Source: Paenibacillus sp. OK003 (GTDB lineage: Bacteria > Bacillota > Bacilli > Paenibacillales > Paenibacillaceae). Taken from it: a stretch of DNA of 64,000 bases. Both the position numbers and the translations under genes were made by a program. The first letter of the stretch is position 1, and the number at the start of each line of letters is the position of its first letter. Below, in pieces: positions 35,333-44,085 of the stretch. The DNA lies in contig NZ_FOBD01000002.1 in NCBI RefSeq assembly GCF_900109515.1, forward strand, positions 248,001-312,000, in the 5' to 3' direction. The notes under the pieces were generated by a model, which saw nothing but the letters and a program-made list of their open reading frames with translations, did not search any database and was not told where the DNA came from.

Positions 35333-37193
35333 AGAAGAACTGCTGCCTCATTGTCTTGAAAGTGTCCGCGGGGCGGTGGACGAGATCATTGTAGTAGAAA
35401 CCGGTTCGTCGGACCGAAGTGCTGCCATTGCCAGGGAATATGGGGCAGTGGTTGTGCCGTTTAAGTGGAGCGACGATTTTGCCGCGGCACGAAATGCTGG
35501 CCTGGAGCAGGCTTCTGGCGAATGGATTCTTTTTCTCGATGCGGACGAGGCGCTGGATGAGACTGCACGGGAGCAGATCAGAAGCTGGGCGGCATCCAGC
35601 GGATGTGACGGATTGTTTTTAAATATCCATAACTATACGGGTTCGGGTCAGCAGGGGGTGACGGTAAATCCGGTATTGCGCCTCTTCAGGAATGAGCCGG
35701 AGCATCGGTTCGAGGGTCGGATTCATGAGCAGATTGCGGTGGCAATCTGTCGGAAGAATCCACAGGCTGCTTTTCACGTGACAGACATGATCATTCACCA
35801 TTACGGGTATCAGACGGCCATTGTGGAGCGCAAGGATAAGGTGAACCGGAATTTGCGTTTGCTTCAACAGGCGGTGGAGGAAGAGCCAGATCAGCCGTTC
35901 CATCACTATAACCTGGGTGTTGAGTATCTGCGGATGGGAGAAACGGAACAGGCGCTAAAGACGTTTGGCGTAGCCAAAGCGGGAATTGATCCCACCCTCA
36001 CAAGTTATGCACATCTGTTGTTCAAATATGAGATTCGCTGTTTCCAGCATTTGAGTCGCTGGCAGGAAGCATTGGATCATATCCATGCTGCTCTTGAACT
36101 CTTCCCAGAATACACGGACCTGCTGCATCATCGCGGAGTATGTGAGGAGGCGTTAGGGGAGACCGAAAAGGCAGAACTATCGCTGCGTGAAGCAGTTCGT
36201 ATGGGACCGCCACCACCCATATTTCATACGGAAGAAGGAATCGGAACCTATCAGACCTGGTATACCTTGGGTAGGCTGCTGGAGGGGCGGGCGGATCTTG
36301 AAGGCGCAGTGGATGCTTATGTGGAAGCAGTCCGTGCGAAATCGAGCCTGCTGCCGCCGTTGTACCGGATTTTTCGGATCATGCGGGTTTCGGGTCAAGA
36401 GCAACACTTGGTGGAGCTGATTCAGGAGCGATTTGCAATCACTTCAGAAGAGGCGATCCAGAAAGTATTGGGCATTCTGGAGCAGTGTCGTTGCTATGAT
36501 ACAGCTGTGAAGTTGTTGCCAGACCTATCTTCAGACCCTTCCGGGGAGATGCGGGAGAGGTTATCCATGGCTGAGGCTTTGCTTCAGATTCAACTGGGAA
36601 AATGGCACAAGGCACGCCTTAAGCTGGACACGATACGGCGAAAAAAAGGAGAGCTTTCTGTACCAGCTACCCATTGGATAGAGCGACTAAACTGGATTGA
36701 AGGAAGACCGATCGAGGGGAAAGATCAACTGACTGCGTGGCTGTGTCGTCATTCGCAACCGGGTACGGAGTCGAAGCGATATCAACAGGCAGAAAGAATC
36801 AGTAGTTCACAAGCCGTTGCCCAAAATGACGACTCAAACGTGGCTGCTGGAACAGCATATAATGGCTGGCAGGCAATTGGATTAATGATGGAGGGATGCG
36901 TGTCATCCGGGAAATGGGATGTGCTGCATACGCTGGTCCAGCTTAGTCAGAGGCAGTTGGCAGAAGGGGTGTATCCATTGGTGGAAGGCGCCCGGCAGGA
37001 AGCGGGAGAACCCTTTGTTGGAGCCTCCAATTCACGTGTGGGAACCAGCTGGTTGGTGAAAGGGCTTGTCAGTGCTGCCGATCATCACCTGAAGGCGTTC
37101 GCTCAAGGGACAGAAGGTCAGCGACACCGGTGTTGGCCTGTGGTTCAGCAGATTAGACTGGATTTACCGGGGCCGGATGGTTTTGAGTTTTGA
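35289..37193 (+). CDS. Glycosyltransferase family 2 with TPR region (2 of 3)
   Basis: 634 residues starting from TTG 35289, eight bases after GGAGAGGAGG, inside the end of the preceding gene. GT2 marks: HISLCMIVKDEEELLPHCLESV, VETGSSDRSAAIA, LFLDADEALDE and GRIHEQIA. TPR-like segments follow from about residue 210 (HHYNLGVEYLRMGETEQALKTFG). The longer frame back to 35145 has no ribosome site. It is a paralogue of the genes on both sides. Confidence 0.88.
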   Translation: MATKHISLCMIVKDEEELLPHCLESVRGAVDEIIVVETGSSDRSAAIAREYGAVVVPFKWSDDFAAARNAGLEQASGEWILFLDADEALDETAREQIRSWAASSGCDGLFLNIHNYTGSGQQGVTVNPVLRLFRNEPEHRFEGRIHEQIAVAICRKNPQAAFHVTDMIIHHYGYQTAIVERKDKVNRNLRLLQQAVEEEPDQPFHHYNLGVEYLRMGETEQALKTFGVAKAGIDPTLTSYAHLLFKYEIRCFQHLSRWQEALDHIHAALELFPEYTDLLHHRGVCEEALGETEKAELSLREAVRMGPPPPIFHTEEGIGTYQTWYTLGRLLEGRADLEGAVDAYVEAVRAKSSLLPPLYRIFRIMRVSGQEQHLVELIQERFAITSEEAIQKVLGILEQCRCYDTAVKLLPDLSSDPSGEMRERLSMAEALLQIQLGKWHKARLKLDTIRRKKGELSVPATHWIERLNWIEGRPIEGKDQLTAWLCRHSQPGTESKRYQQAERISSSQAVAQNDDSNVAAGTAYNGWQAIGLMMEGCVSSGKWDVLHTLVQLSQRQLAEGVYPLVEGARQEAGEPFVGASNSRVGTSWLVKGLVSAADHHLKAFAQGTEGQRHRCWPVVQQIRLDLPGPDGFEF

Positions 37194-37238
37194 GGATGGA
37201 GTGAAAGAGAGCAGAACCCCGTATAGGAAGGAGGGAGG

Positions 37239-39254
37239 ATGAACATGCAGACAGGAATCAGCCTGTGCATGATCGTAAAGGATGAGGCCCGGTCGCTTCA
37301 GCGATGCTTGGATGCTATTCAGGATGTTGTGGATGAGATTATCATCGTGGATACGGGATCAACGGACGATACGACCGACATTGCCCGTCGTTATGGTGCG
37401 GTTGTCATTAATGCAGCATGGACCGGAGATTTTAGCGCTGCCCGCAACCTGTCCCTTGCTGCGGCCACCCATCCTTGGATTCTGGTACTGGATGCGGATG
37501 AAGTCTGGATACAGTCCGAGCATAATCTGGCGGAGATGAAGCGGCTGCTGGAGTCAGGTCAGGACGATGTATGGGGATACTGGATACAGGTCACAAGTTT
37601 GCTCGGCATGTCTGGAGAAGAGCGTGTGACGGATGCGGTATGTCGTTTATTTCGGAATGATCCCCGGATTGCTTTTCAAGGCATGATTCATGAAGAAGTG
37701 GCATCTTCCATTCTGTCCTTCGCTCCGTGGGGTGTGGTCAATTCCGGGCTTGAGATTATTCACCATGGCTATCTGGAGCACGTTATTGTTGGCAAAAATA
37801 AACCCGAGCGCAATATGCGTCTGATTCGCTCCGCTCTCCAGGAGTCACCGGATCAACCGGAACTCTTATATGCCATGGCCGCCGAGTGGTTTCAGCAAGC
37901 GAGATACGATGAAGCGCTCAGGTTGCTGCAGCCTTTATTGGCAAAGCTTACGCCGGAATGCGGATATCATTCGGATCTGGTACTCAAAACGGCTTATGCC
38001 TGGCGGGAACGTAGCCGCCCAGAGAGAGCGCTCGCTATCATTGAGGAGTGGAGGCCAGTGTATGCTGATTTCCCTGATCTGCTGGAGCTTGGTGCTGTGT
38101 TGGAGCTCGATCAAGGACGGGATGCTGCGGCCCTCGACTGGCTCAAGCAGGCCAAAGCGGCAGCATCCACAGCCAGTCGATATACGTCCGTTTCCGGTGC
38201 CGGAACGTATCGCAGCCTGACTCTGGAAGGCATGGCCCATGAACGGATGGGCTGCTGGCAGGAGGCAGCTAAGGCCTATACCGCTGCGCTCGCCTTACAG
38301 CCCGGTAGCTTGTCAGCATGGCAGCGGCTGTTACTGCTGGCCGCAGCTACCGGGCGGCCGAACGCCATCGCAAGCGCAGCCCAGCGGATCAGCCTGCCGC
38401 CTGCGGCCTGGCAGGCGCTGATCCCGGCCGCGCTGGATGCGCATCGGCCGGACTGGCTGCTGCGCCACGCGGCATCGCTGTCCGCCGCGCTGCGGGCGCA
38501 GCCCCTCGCCGCCGGGCTGGCGCTGGCCCAGCTCGGCGAGGACGCCGCTGCCCGGGCGGCTTTGCAGCCCTGGGCGACGCATGCGCAGCACGGGCCGGAG
38601 GCGGCGCTGGCGCTGTGGGCGCTCGGCCACAAGCAGCCCGGCGAGCACCGCGCCAGTGCTGCGGCGGGCTCAGCGCGGGGCGCAGCCGTGCCCCCGGCGA
38701 CGCGGCGTAAGGCCTGCCAGCAGGCAGCCGCGCCCGACTCAGTCCGCGCAGCCGAAGCGCTGCTGCGCGGCGCCCCAGCCAGCAGCGCCCTGCCAGCGCC
38801 GCAGGCCGTGCGCGCCGCGGCGCTGGCGCTCGCGCGCGTAGGCGCCTGGGCCGCATGGCTGCGCCTGCTGCGGGCCCTGCCGCCCGGCCAGGCGCCGGCG
38901 CTGCTCGCGGCGCTTCCGCCTGCGGCCCGCTGCGGGCTGCTGCGCGCGCCCGCAAGCGTGCGTGAAGGGCTGCTTGTGCTGTTCGGCACGCCGCATGGCG
39001 CGCAGCAGCCCTTCACGCACGAAGTGCCCGCCATGGTACTGGCGGGCACGCTCGCTTTGCTCGCCGGGCGGCAGCGCACTGCGCGTGATTGGGCCGAATC
39101 GGCCCAAGTCACTGCACGGCAACCTGCCGCCTCCGGCAGCCCGGCGAAGACCATCCCGCCGGGCCTGCACGCCCTGCTGCGCCTGACATCACCCGGCGCA
39201 GCATCCACCGAAGCATATGCCAACCAGTGCAGCATGCTGCTGGTTCATCTCTAA
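37239..39254 (+). CDS. Glycosyltransferase family 2 with TPR and GC-rich Ala-rich C-terminus (3 of 3)
   Basis: 671 residues. The N-terminal GT2 domain is like its two neighbours (GISLCMIVKDEARSLQRCLDAI, DTGSTDDTTDIA, LVLDADEVW, HEEVA). TPR-like repeats run from about residue 205 to 400. The last 300 residues are strongly Ala-, Arg-, Pro- and Leu-rich, and the DNA from about 38320 to 39240 is far richer in GC than the rest of the window, with long false frames on all strands. ATG 37239 follows GAAGGAGGGAGG. Either drift or an acquired segment could explain the tail. Confidence 0.85.
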   Translation: MNMQTGISLCMIVKDEARSLQRCLDAIQDVVDEIIIVDTGSTDDTTDIARRYGAVVINAAWTGDFSAARNLSLAAATHPWILVLDADEVWIQSEHNLAEMKRLLESGQDDVWGYWIQVTSLLGMSGEERVTDAVCRLFRNDPRIAFQGMIHEEVASSILSFAPWGVVNSGLEIIHHGYLEHVIVGKNKPERNMRLIRSALQESPDQPELLYAMAAEWFQQARYDEALRLLQPLLAKLTPECGYHSDLVLKTAYAWRERSRPERALAIIEEWRPVYADFPDLLELGAVLELDQGRDAAALDWLKQAKAAASTASRYTSVSGAGTYRSLTLEGMAHERMGCWQEAAKAYTAALALQPGSLSAWQRLLLLAAATGRPNAIASAAQRISLPPAAWQALIPAALDAHRPDWLLRHAASLSAALRAQPLAAGLALAQLGEDAAARAALQPWATHAQHGPEAALALWALGHKQPGEHRASAAAGSARGAAVPPATRRKACQQAAAPDSVRAAEALLRGAPASSALPAPQAVRAAALALARVGAWAAWLRLLRALPPGQAPALLAALPPAARCGLLRAPASVREGLLVLFGTPHGAQQPFTHEVPAMVLAGTLALLAGRQRTARDWAESAQVTARQPAASGSPAKTIPPGLHALLRLTSPGAASTEAYANQCSMLLVHL

Positions 39255-39342
39255 CGCTTAGGCAATGCAATCCAAGGGTTTTAAGGATGTAGAGTTAATC
39301 TTAATCGATGCCCCTGATCCTGATCCCGTTTATCCACCCCAA

Positions 39343-40014
39343 TTACTCTTTACGAATAACAGCACGAAAACAACGGATGGCCGGGCCGTACATGTCAGAC
39401 CAGATGGCATCCTCCGGTTCTTTCACGCTCAGCTTGCCTTCGATCGTCAGTCCGGTAACAGCCATAATCGTCTCTAGCAGGTCCGGACGCATCTCGGGCA
39501 CATCAAACGTGGCGATCAACCGTCCGTCTGGCTTCAGCACCCTGGCGAATTCGCGAAAGGCGCGCAGCATCGTGCCTGTATCCAGATGCTCCAACACAGA
39601 GATGCAGAATACGCTGTCAAACATCTCCGATTCATACGGAAGCTGAGCCAGATTGGCCTGCGCAAGATGCAGTCGGTCCAGGCTCGATTCGGGCAGATCA
39701 CGTGCGGCCTGCTCACCAAAATCAGAAGCGATATCCAGCCGGATCGCTTCTCTGGACAAAATGCGCTCATCCCAATCACAGGCATAAACTTCCCGGCAGT
39801 GCTCTGCCAGCCAAAATTTGAATGGATGGGATATACCACAGGCAGCGTCGAGTACGACGTCTTCCTGCCGCGCAAACTGGCGTGCCCATTCGTACTCGTA
39901 CGGACGGCTCCACCACGCAGGATGCAGTGGAAAAACCAATGTATCCGTTTTGGGGTCACCCTCCCGAATGTATCTTGATTCCGTGAAATCCGTTGCATTT
40001 GGCGTATCCATCAT
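39343..40014 (-). CDS. Class I SAM-dependent methyltransferase
   Basis: About 223 residues. The SAM-binding motif I is VVLDAACGISHPFKFWLA, with the acidic strand-2 end YACDWDE, motif FDSVFCISVLEHL and the family segment VLKPDGRLIATFDV. ATG 40014 (or 40011) follows AAAGGAGGG and overlaps the stop of the GT4 gene. It is the last gene of the minus-strand glycosylation operon and may methylate a sugar or glycan; the substrate is unknown. No clear terminator was seen in the 88 bp between it and the convergent glycosyltransferase. Confidence 0.88.
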   Translation of the reverse strand: MMDTPNATDFTESRYIREGDPKTDTLVFPLHPAWWSRPYEYEWARQFARQEDVVLDAACGISHPFKFWLAEHCREVYACDWDERILSREAIRLDIASDFGEQAARDLPESSLDRLHLAQANLAQLPYESEMFDSVFCISVLEHLDTGTMLRAFREFARVLKPDGRLIATFDVPEMRPDLLETIMAVTGLTIEGKLSVKEPEDAIWSDMYGPAIRCFRAVIRKE

Positions 40015-41444
40015 CCCCGAATTCCCTCCTTTAATCCTGCTTCTGCCAAAAAAGATTCCAATACCGTACTCCACCTGCGCCGCCAGTGGGATATGTCGTA
40101 AGACAGCGCCGTCTCACGCGCATAGATACCCAGCCGCTCCCGCTCGGCCCGATCCTGAACGAGACGTACCAGCGCGGCGGTCAGTGCTTCTTCACCTGGA
40201 GGTACCAGCAGACCGTTGAAGCCATCCTGAATCAGATCATTCAGACCGCCAACATTGGAAGCAACAACCGGAAGCCCACAGCTCATCGCCTCCAGACAAG
40301 CGTAGGATGTTCCTTCCGAGAAGACGGTCGGAATCACGGCGATATCTGCCTGATGGTAGGCCTCGCGAATATCCCGAAAATCATACGTGCGCTGTATAAT
40401 TCGATCCGTATGAGGGTGCGTGCGATGCCAATACCGGAAGGATCGGCCCACCGTGCTGCCTTCAACCAGCTCTCCGGCAAATTCGACCTCTAGATCAGGA
40501 AAGGCACCGAGCAGTCGGTCAGCTGCCAGCATCATCGGAATAATGCCCCGTTCCATGCTGATGCGGCGTGGATATAAAATGCGCAGTGGACGGGAAGGGC
40601 TCACATGGATTGCGGCCGTTGTGTCATTCTCCTGCTCCTTCAAATGATCACCCGTTAGCACATTTGGCTGGTGACCAGCCATGCCCTGTCTGATATTTGG
40701 CGAGTCCAGTTCTTCAGCGATTACTGTCACCTCGGATCTGTCCGCCCGAACCATGCCGTTTCCATCGTTTCTTTCCCCCACGGATGATGCAGCATTCAAC
40801 CCCGAAATGACAGCTCCAGCATGATCTTCATAACTTGCAAGATCTTTCTTCCAAGCTGCCAGCCATTCTTCTTCCTGTTCATGCTCGAATGTACGCCTTG
40901 GCGGAGCAGGCGTGAAGTAGGAGGTATCCACTGCATTGGGAATGAGCACGACCTGACCGGGGTCGGCAAACGTACAAGCAGCACGGCAAAAGGTCTGAAA
41001 ATGAGAATCGACCGACACGATGCGTACAAGTCCATCCAGTGCCAGCTGAATATGCTCCGCGACTTGCTGCTTGGTTTCGAGCGGCAGCGCGGGACGATCC
41101 CAGTTAATACCGTGGCAGATGCCGAGACTGCCCGGCTTGTAGGCAATGGGCTGCCACAGGCAGCTTGCATAGATCACGGGTCCTCGTGCTGCGGCAGCCA
41201 TTCGGGCAAAAGCTTCGGGCACATCATTCATATCGTAGGCATATCCGTATACATCAATCTGTTCCGTACGGGTCTGAAAAGCTTCAAAATAGGACAACTG
41301 ATGAACCTCGGGGATGTGTCCCAATCCGCGGATTACACTGCATAAATCCAGGACGTAACGCTCCAGACCGCCCCCGAACACCCGGCTGAATTCCCGGTTA
41401 TATCCATCGGTGAAGCTGTGTGTCAATATGCTGACCACGCCCAT
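40011..41444 (-). CDS. Glycosyltransferase family 4
   Basis: 477 residues with the GT-B fold. The N-terminal domain starts VVSILTHSFTDGYNREFSRVFGGGLERYVLDL. The C-terminal nucleotide-sugar site shows ADIAVIPTVFSEGTSYACLEAMSCGLPVVAS with the E-X7-E pattern. An insert of about 70 residues with low similarity lies near the domain junction. ATG follows GGAGGAG, one base after the upstream GT2 gene's stop. It presumably extends a glycan together with the other transferases here. Confidence 0.9.
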   Translation of the reverse strand: MGVVSILTHSFTDGYNREFSRVFGGGLERYVLDLCSVIRGLGHIPEVHQLSYFEAFQTRTEQIDVYGYAYDMNDVPEAFARMAAAARGPVIYASCLWQPIAYKPGSLGICHGINWDRPALPLETKQQVAEHIQLALDGLVRIVSVDSHFQTFCRAACTFADPGQVVLIPNAVDTSYFTPAPPRRTFEHEQEEEWLAAWKKDLASYEDHAGAVISGLNAASSVGERNDGNGMVRADRSEVTVIAEELDSPNIRQGMAGHQPNVLTGDHLKEQENDTTAAIHVSPSRPLRILYPRRISMERGIIPMMLAADRLLGAFPDLEVEFAGELVEGSTVGRSFRYWHRTHPHTDRIIQRTYDFRDIREAYHQADIAVIPTVFSEGTSYACLEAMSCGLPVVASNVGGLNDLIQDGFNGLLVPPGEEALTAALVRLVQDRAERERLGIYARETALSYDISHWRRRWSTVLESFLAEAGLKEGIRG

Positions 41445-41445
41445 T

Positions 41446-42360
41446 TCACTGCTCCTCCTTCCACGGAATCAGTCGGGGCTCCGGATCAAGAATCGATTCA
41501 TAGTGTTCCAGACTGCCCCACTCGCCGTGTGGATCAATTCGTTTATAACGCAAATATTTCCGAACCCGATCCTCCAGACTTCCTGCCCAGCCCAGATGCT
41601 GGACTTTCAATTCCGTGCTGATTCCGGGCAATACGGTGCATGGCAAGGGAAGACGAGGCACATGATGATTTTGCTGCGGATAAAAGTAGGGATAACCCGG
41701 CATATAGCGGACCAGGGAAGCGGTATGACGTCGATGAAGCCCCCAAAGGTCATCCTCCCGAAAATGGGTTCGGCCGCCCCACATATCGTAGAAACGGAAA
41801 GCGATCCAGTCCGCATGATCCTGGTTAATCAGAGTGCGTATCCCTTTCTTCGCTTCCGTGCTGTATAGCTCATCGGCATCCACCGAGAGCAGCCAATCCG
41901 GCGAGGTACCTGCCGCTGCCTGCCATAGCGCATTGCGTAATCGCCATTCCTCCGCAAATAACGGCTTCTCCAGCACTTCCAGACGAACGACCTTAGGATA
42001 GGCTCTGCATATATCGGGTGTGCCATCCGTGCTGGCATCGTCCACAATGACGATCTCATCTACGAATTCACTTAGATCGTCCAGCACTTCCTCCAGATAT
42101 CGCCCGCGCTCGTTACGAACCTGAAGCATGGCGGTCAGTTTATTGCCCTGACTTTTACGAACACGGCGAATGGAAAACGGCTCTCTGAATAGGCCTGTAT
42201 CCTGGCGTTTTACAGCATCCTGCTGATCCCCTTGCCCCTCTGGGTCAGCATGCAGCGATTCCAGCGTTTCCGTTGGGGTATGAGTTGTTTCAGATCGTAT
42301 ATCCCTATGCACCATCGGTATATTAACATGTTGTCTGCGCTTCTTCGGGTCCAGCATCAT
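41446..42360 (-). CDS. Glycosyltransferase family 2
   Basis: 304 residues. After a 75-residue charged lead, the GT2 domain starts KLTAMLQVRNERGRYLEEVLDDL, with VDDASTDGTPDIC and the DXD-like SVDADELY. No TPR part is present, unlike the three plus-strand transferases. ATG follows GGGGGAGG and overlaps the upstream stop (ATGA). It lies in a four-gene operon with the TPR protein, GT4 and methyltransferase. Confidence 0.9.
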   Translation of the reverse strand: MMLDPKKRRQHVNIPMVHRDIRSETTHTPTETLESLHADPEGQGDQQDAVKRQDTGLFREPFSIRRVRKSQGNKLTAMLQVRNERGRYLEEVLDDLSEFVDEIVIVDDASTDGTPDICRAYPKVVRLEVLEKPLFAEEWRLRNALWQAAAGTSPDWLLSVDADELYSTEAKKGIRTLINQDHADWIAFRFYDMWGGRTHFREDDLWGLHRRHTASLVRYMPGYPYFYPQQNHHVPRLPLPCTVLPGISTELKVQHLGWAGSLEDRVRKYLRYKRIDPHGEWGSLEHYESILDPEPRLIPWKEEQ

Positions 42361-43655
42361 GGCACCTCCCCCAGCAATTGCTGGACGGCTTGATCCAACA
42401 GCTCCATCTCGACGATTCGCGCAAGAGCATCTTCATCCTCCAGTGCCGTCTCCAGAAATTGTCTCACCGCCCCGTGACGATCTCCGCGCAGAGCCAGAGC
42501 TAGACCCCATAATTGCCGATAATCCTGTCGGCTGGGGCTATCCTGAATATCCACTGCGTGCACCAAATCTAATGCATCCTCCACACGTCCAGTCTCTTGA
42601 TAGATACGAAATTTCCAATGTCGTGCCGTTTCGCCTCCGAGATTATCCAAAATGTGCAATGCATTTCCATAATCATCATTCAGACGCAGCAGTTCTGCCT
42701 GGACGAGCTGTTCCTCCCCGGCCTCCAGCCAGCGACAGAGCTGTTCATAATGGTGCCGTTCCTGTGCGTTGCCTGCGCTGATTCCATACACCTGCAACGC
42801 ATTCTCGATTTCCCCGGCCCTCGCATGAATGGCGGAAAGGAATCGATAGTGTGAGCTTACACAATCATTGCGCCCGTTTAATACCGCGTGAGAGAATGCT
42901 TCCTTGAGTGAAGCGGCCGCTCTGGAATCCTCTAGCACATATTCATAGGCTGCCAGCAAAAAGGAAATCGTCTCATGCGCTCCTGCTTTGGACCGAAGCT
43001 GACGATAGAAGTCGGCACGCACACTGCATTGCAGCTGGGTGATCGAATCCTGAACACCTGAGAGGGTCTGTCGCAGCGCATGCAGGAATAGCAGTTCATA
43101 GTCCCGGAGAGGGACTTCGAGGTCATCCTTTTGCATGACACCAGCAGGGGAGGTATCCTCTCCATTCAGCCAAATGGCGCGCACACCCTGGAATACCAGC
43201 TTCATATAGCGTGTTTCTGAAGTGGTGCCCACCAGATCGGCGATACCGACCAGTCTTGAAATGCAGCTCTCCCATAAGGGGGACTCCGCTTCTTCACCAA
43301 CCGGCTCGGGAAGAAGTACAATACAGAGCTCCGGAAGGAGCGAGGCTGTGGCGGTCAGCCAGTAGGGATGGGCAACCACGGCAACCGTACGAGGCTCTTG
43401 CAGCAATTGTTCTGCTTCAGGAAGCGTGATGACGGTGATATTCGCAGGCATTTCCTCGGAGCGCTCCAGACTGCTGACATAGTAGACAGGCCCTTCCGCC
43501 ACCATCAGAGCAGCGATGTCTGGATAGGGAAAAGCAGACCATCCTCCCTTCCGGGGGAAAAGAACATAACGAAAGGCAGGCAAGGCCGTACTTGACTGTT
43601 CCGCATCTACCCCTTGATGGTTCTCCGAGTCCGGGGTTGGAGACAGCTCTTCCAT
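42357..43655 (-). CDS. Unknown glycosylation-locus protein: GT-B-like N-terminal half plus TPR-like C-terminal half
   Basis: 432 residues, first gene of the minus-strand operon. The N-terminal part (FRYVLFPRKGGWSAFPYPDIAALM, VVAHPYWLTATASLLPELCIVLLPEP, LVGIADLVGTTSETRYMKLV) looks like the donor-less half of a GT-B protein. The second half is helical with TPR-like pairs (HYRFLSAIHARAGEIENALQVYG, QLCRWLEAGEEQLVQAELLRL). No catalytic motif is recognised. It may be a scaffold or an atypical transferase. Confidence 0.7.
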   Translation of the reverse strand: MEELSPTPDSENHQGVDAEQSSTALPAFRYVLFPRKGGWSAFPYPDIAALMVAEGPVYYVSSLERSEEMPANITVITLPEAEQLLQEPRTVAVVAHPYWLTATASLLPELCIVLLPEPVGEEAESPLWESCISRLVGIADLVGTTSETRYMKLVFQGVRAIWLNGEDTSPAGVMQKDDLEVPLRDYELLFLHALRQTLSGVQDSITQLQCSVRADFYRQLRSKAGAHETISFLLAAYEYVLEDSRAAASLKEAFSHAVLNGRNDCVSSHYRFLSAIHARAGEIENALQVYGISAGNAQERHHYEQLCRWLEAGEEQLVQAELLRLNDDYGNALHILDNLGGETARHWKFRIYQETGRVEDALDLVHAVDIQDSPSRQDYRQLWGLALALRGDRHGAVRQFLETALEDEDALARIVEMELLDQAVQQLLGEVP

Positions 43656-43904
43656 TGATGAATCACCTCACTTGATTTGCATTTTTGTCCGTTCATGGAT
43701 TGAAGCAGCACCACCTGATAAACATCGGATTGGCGCTGCTTTGAATGATATCAATGAATCCAATGATTCAATATGTAATGCCTTTTTTTGCCCAGCGTAT
43801 TTTATGCCTGACACTAACATATGGGCGTTCCGTCCCAAACATGAGCATCTTCCGTGAATAGACGAAGCTGGCAAGCCCAAAGATTAAGTTTAATTTTTTC
43901 TATT

Positions 43905-43962
43905 GTGTGACCATCGTCACTTTTTTTTGCTGTCATGGCAGGGTTTGTGATAATTGTCACAT
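43905..43962 (+). promoter_or_regulatory. Two Rex-like operators at the cyd promoter
   Basis: TTGTGATAATTGTCACAT (43945-43962) fits the Rex consensus TTGTGAANNNNTTCACAA closely. A second, weaker copy, GTGTGACCATCGTCACTT, lies at 43905-43922. The first ends just before -10-like TATAAA (43964-43969), so binding would block transcription. Rex senses NADH/NAD+ and represses cyd genes in Gram-positives. The rest of the 43656-44085 gap holds no gene; a perfect sigma-K-like -10 (CATAAAATA, minus strand, 43798-43806) lacks a matching -35. Confidence 0.65.
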
Positions 43963-44085
43963 GTATAAAATAGTCTATCTGGCACAATACGTTCATCAAT
44001 ACGTGTTTGGCTGACAGAAACGGAAGAAGGGGCTTCAATGCCAAATACGAAAACTGCGATATGAACAGAAAGAAGGGGTAACGGT

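Noticed and set aside
38276..39235. Long frames on the minus strand and other plus frames in the GC-rich block
   Set aside because: High GC removes stop codons on all strands. Only the plus frame continues from a recognisable GT2 domain and ribosome site.
43798..43806. Perfect sigma-K -10 (CATAAAATA) before the minus-strand glycosyltransferase operon
   Set aside because: The nearest AC-type -35 is about 3 bp too far; without it the 6 fixed bases are weak evidence.
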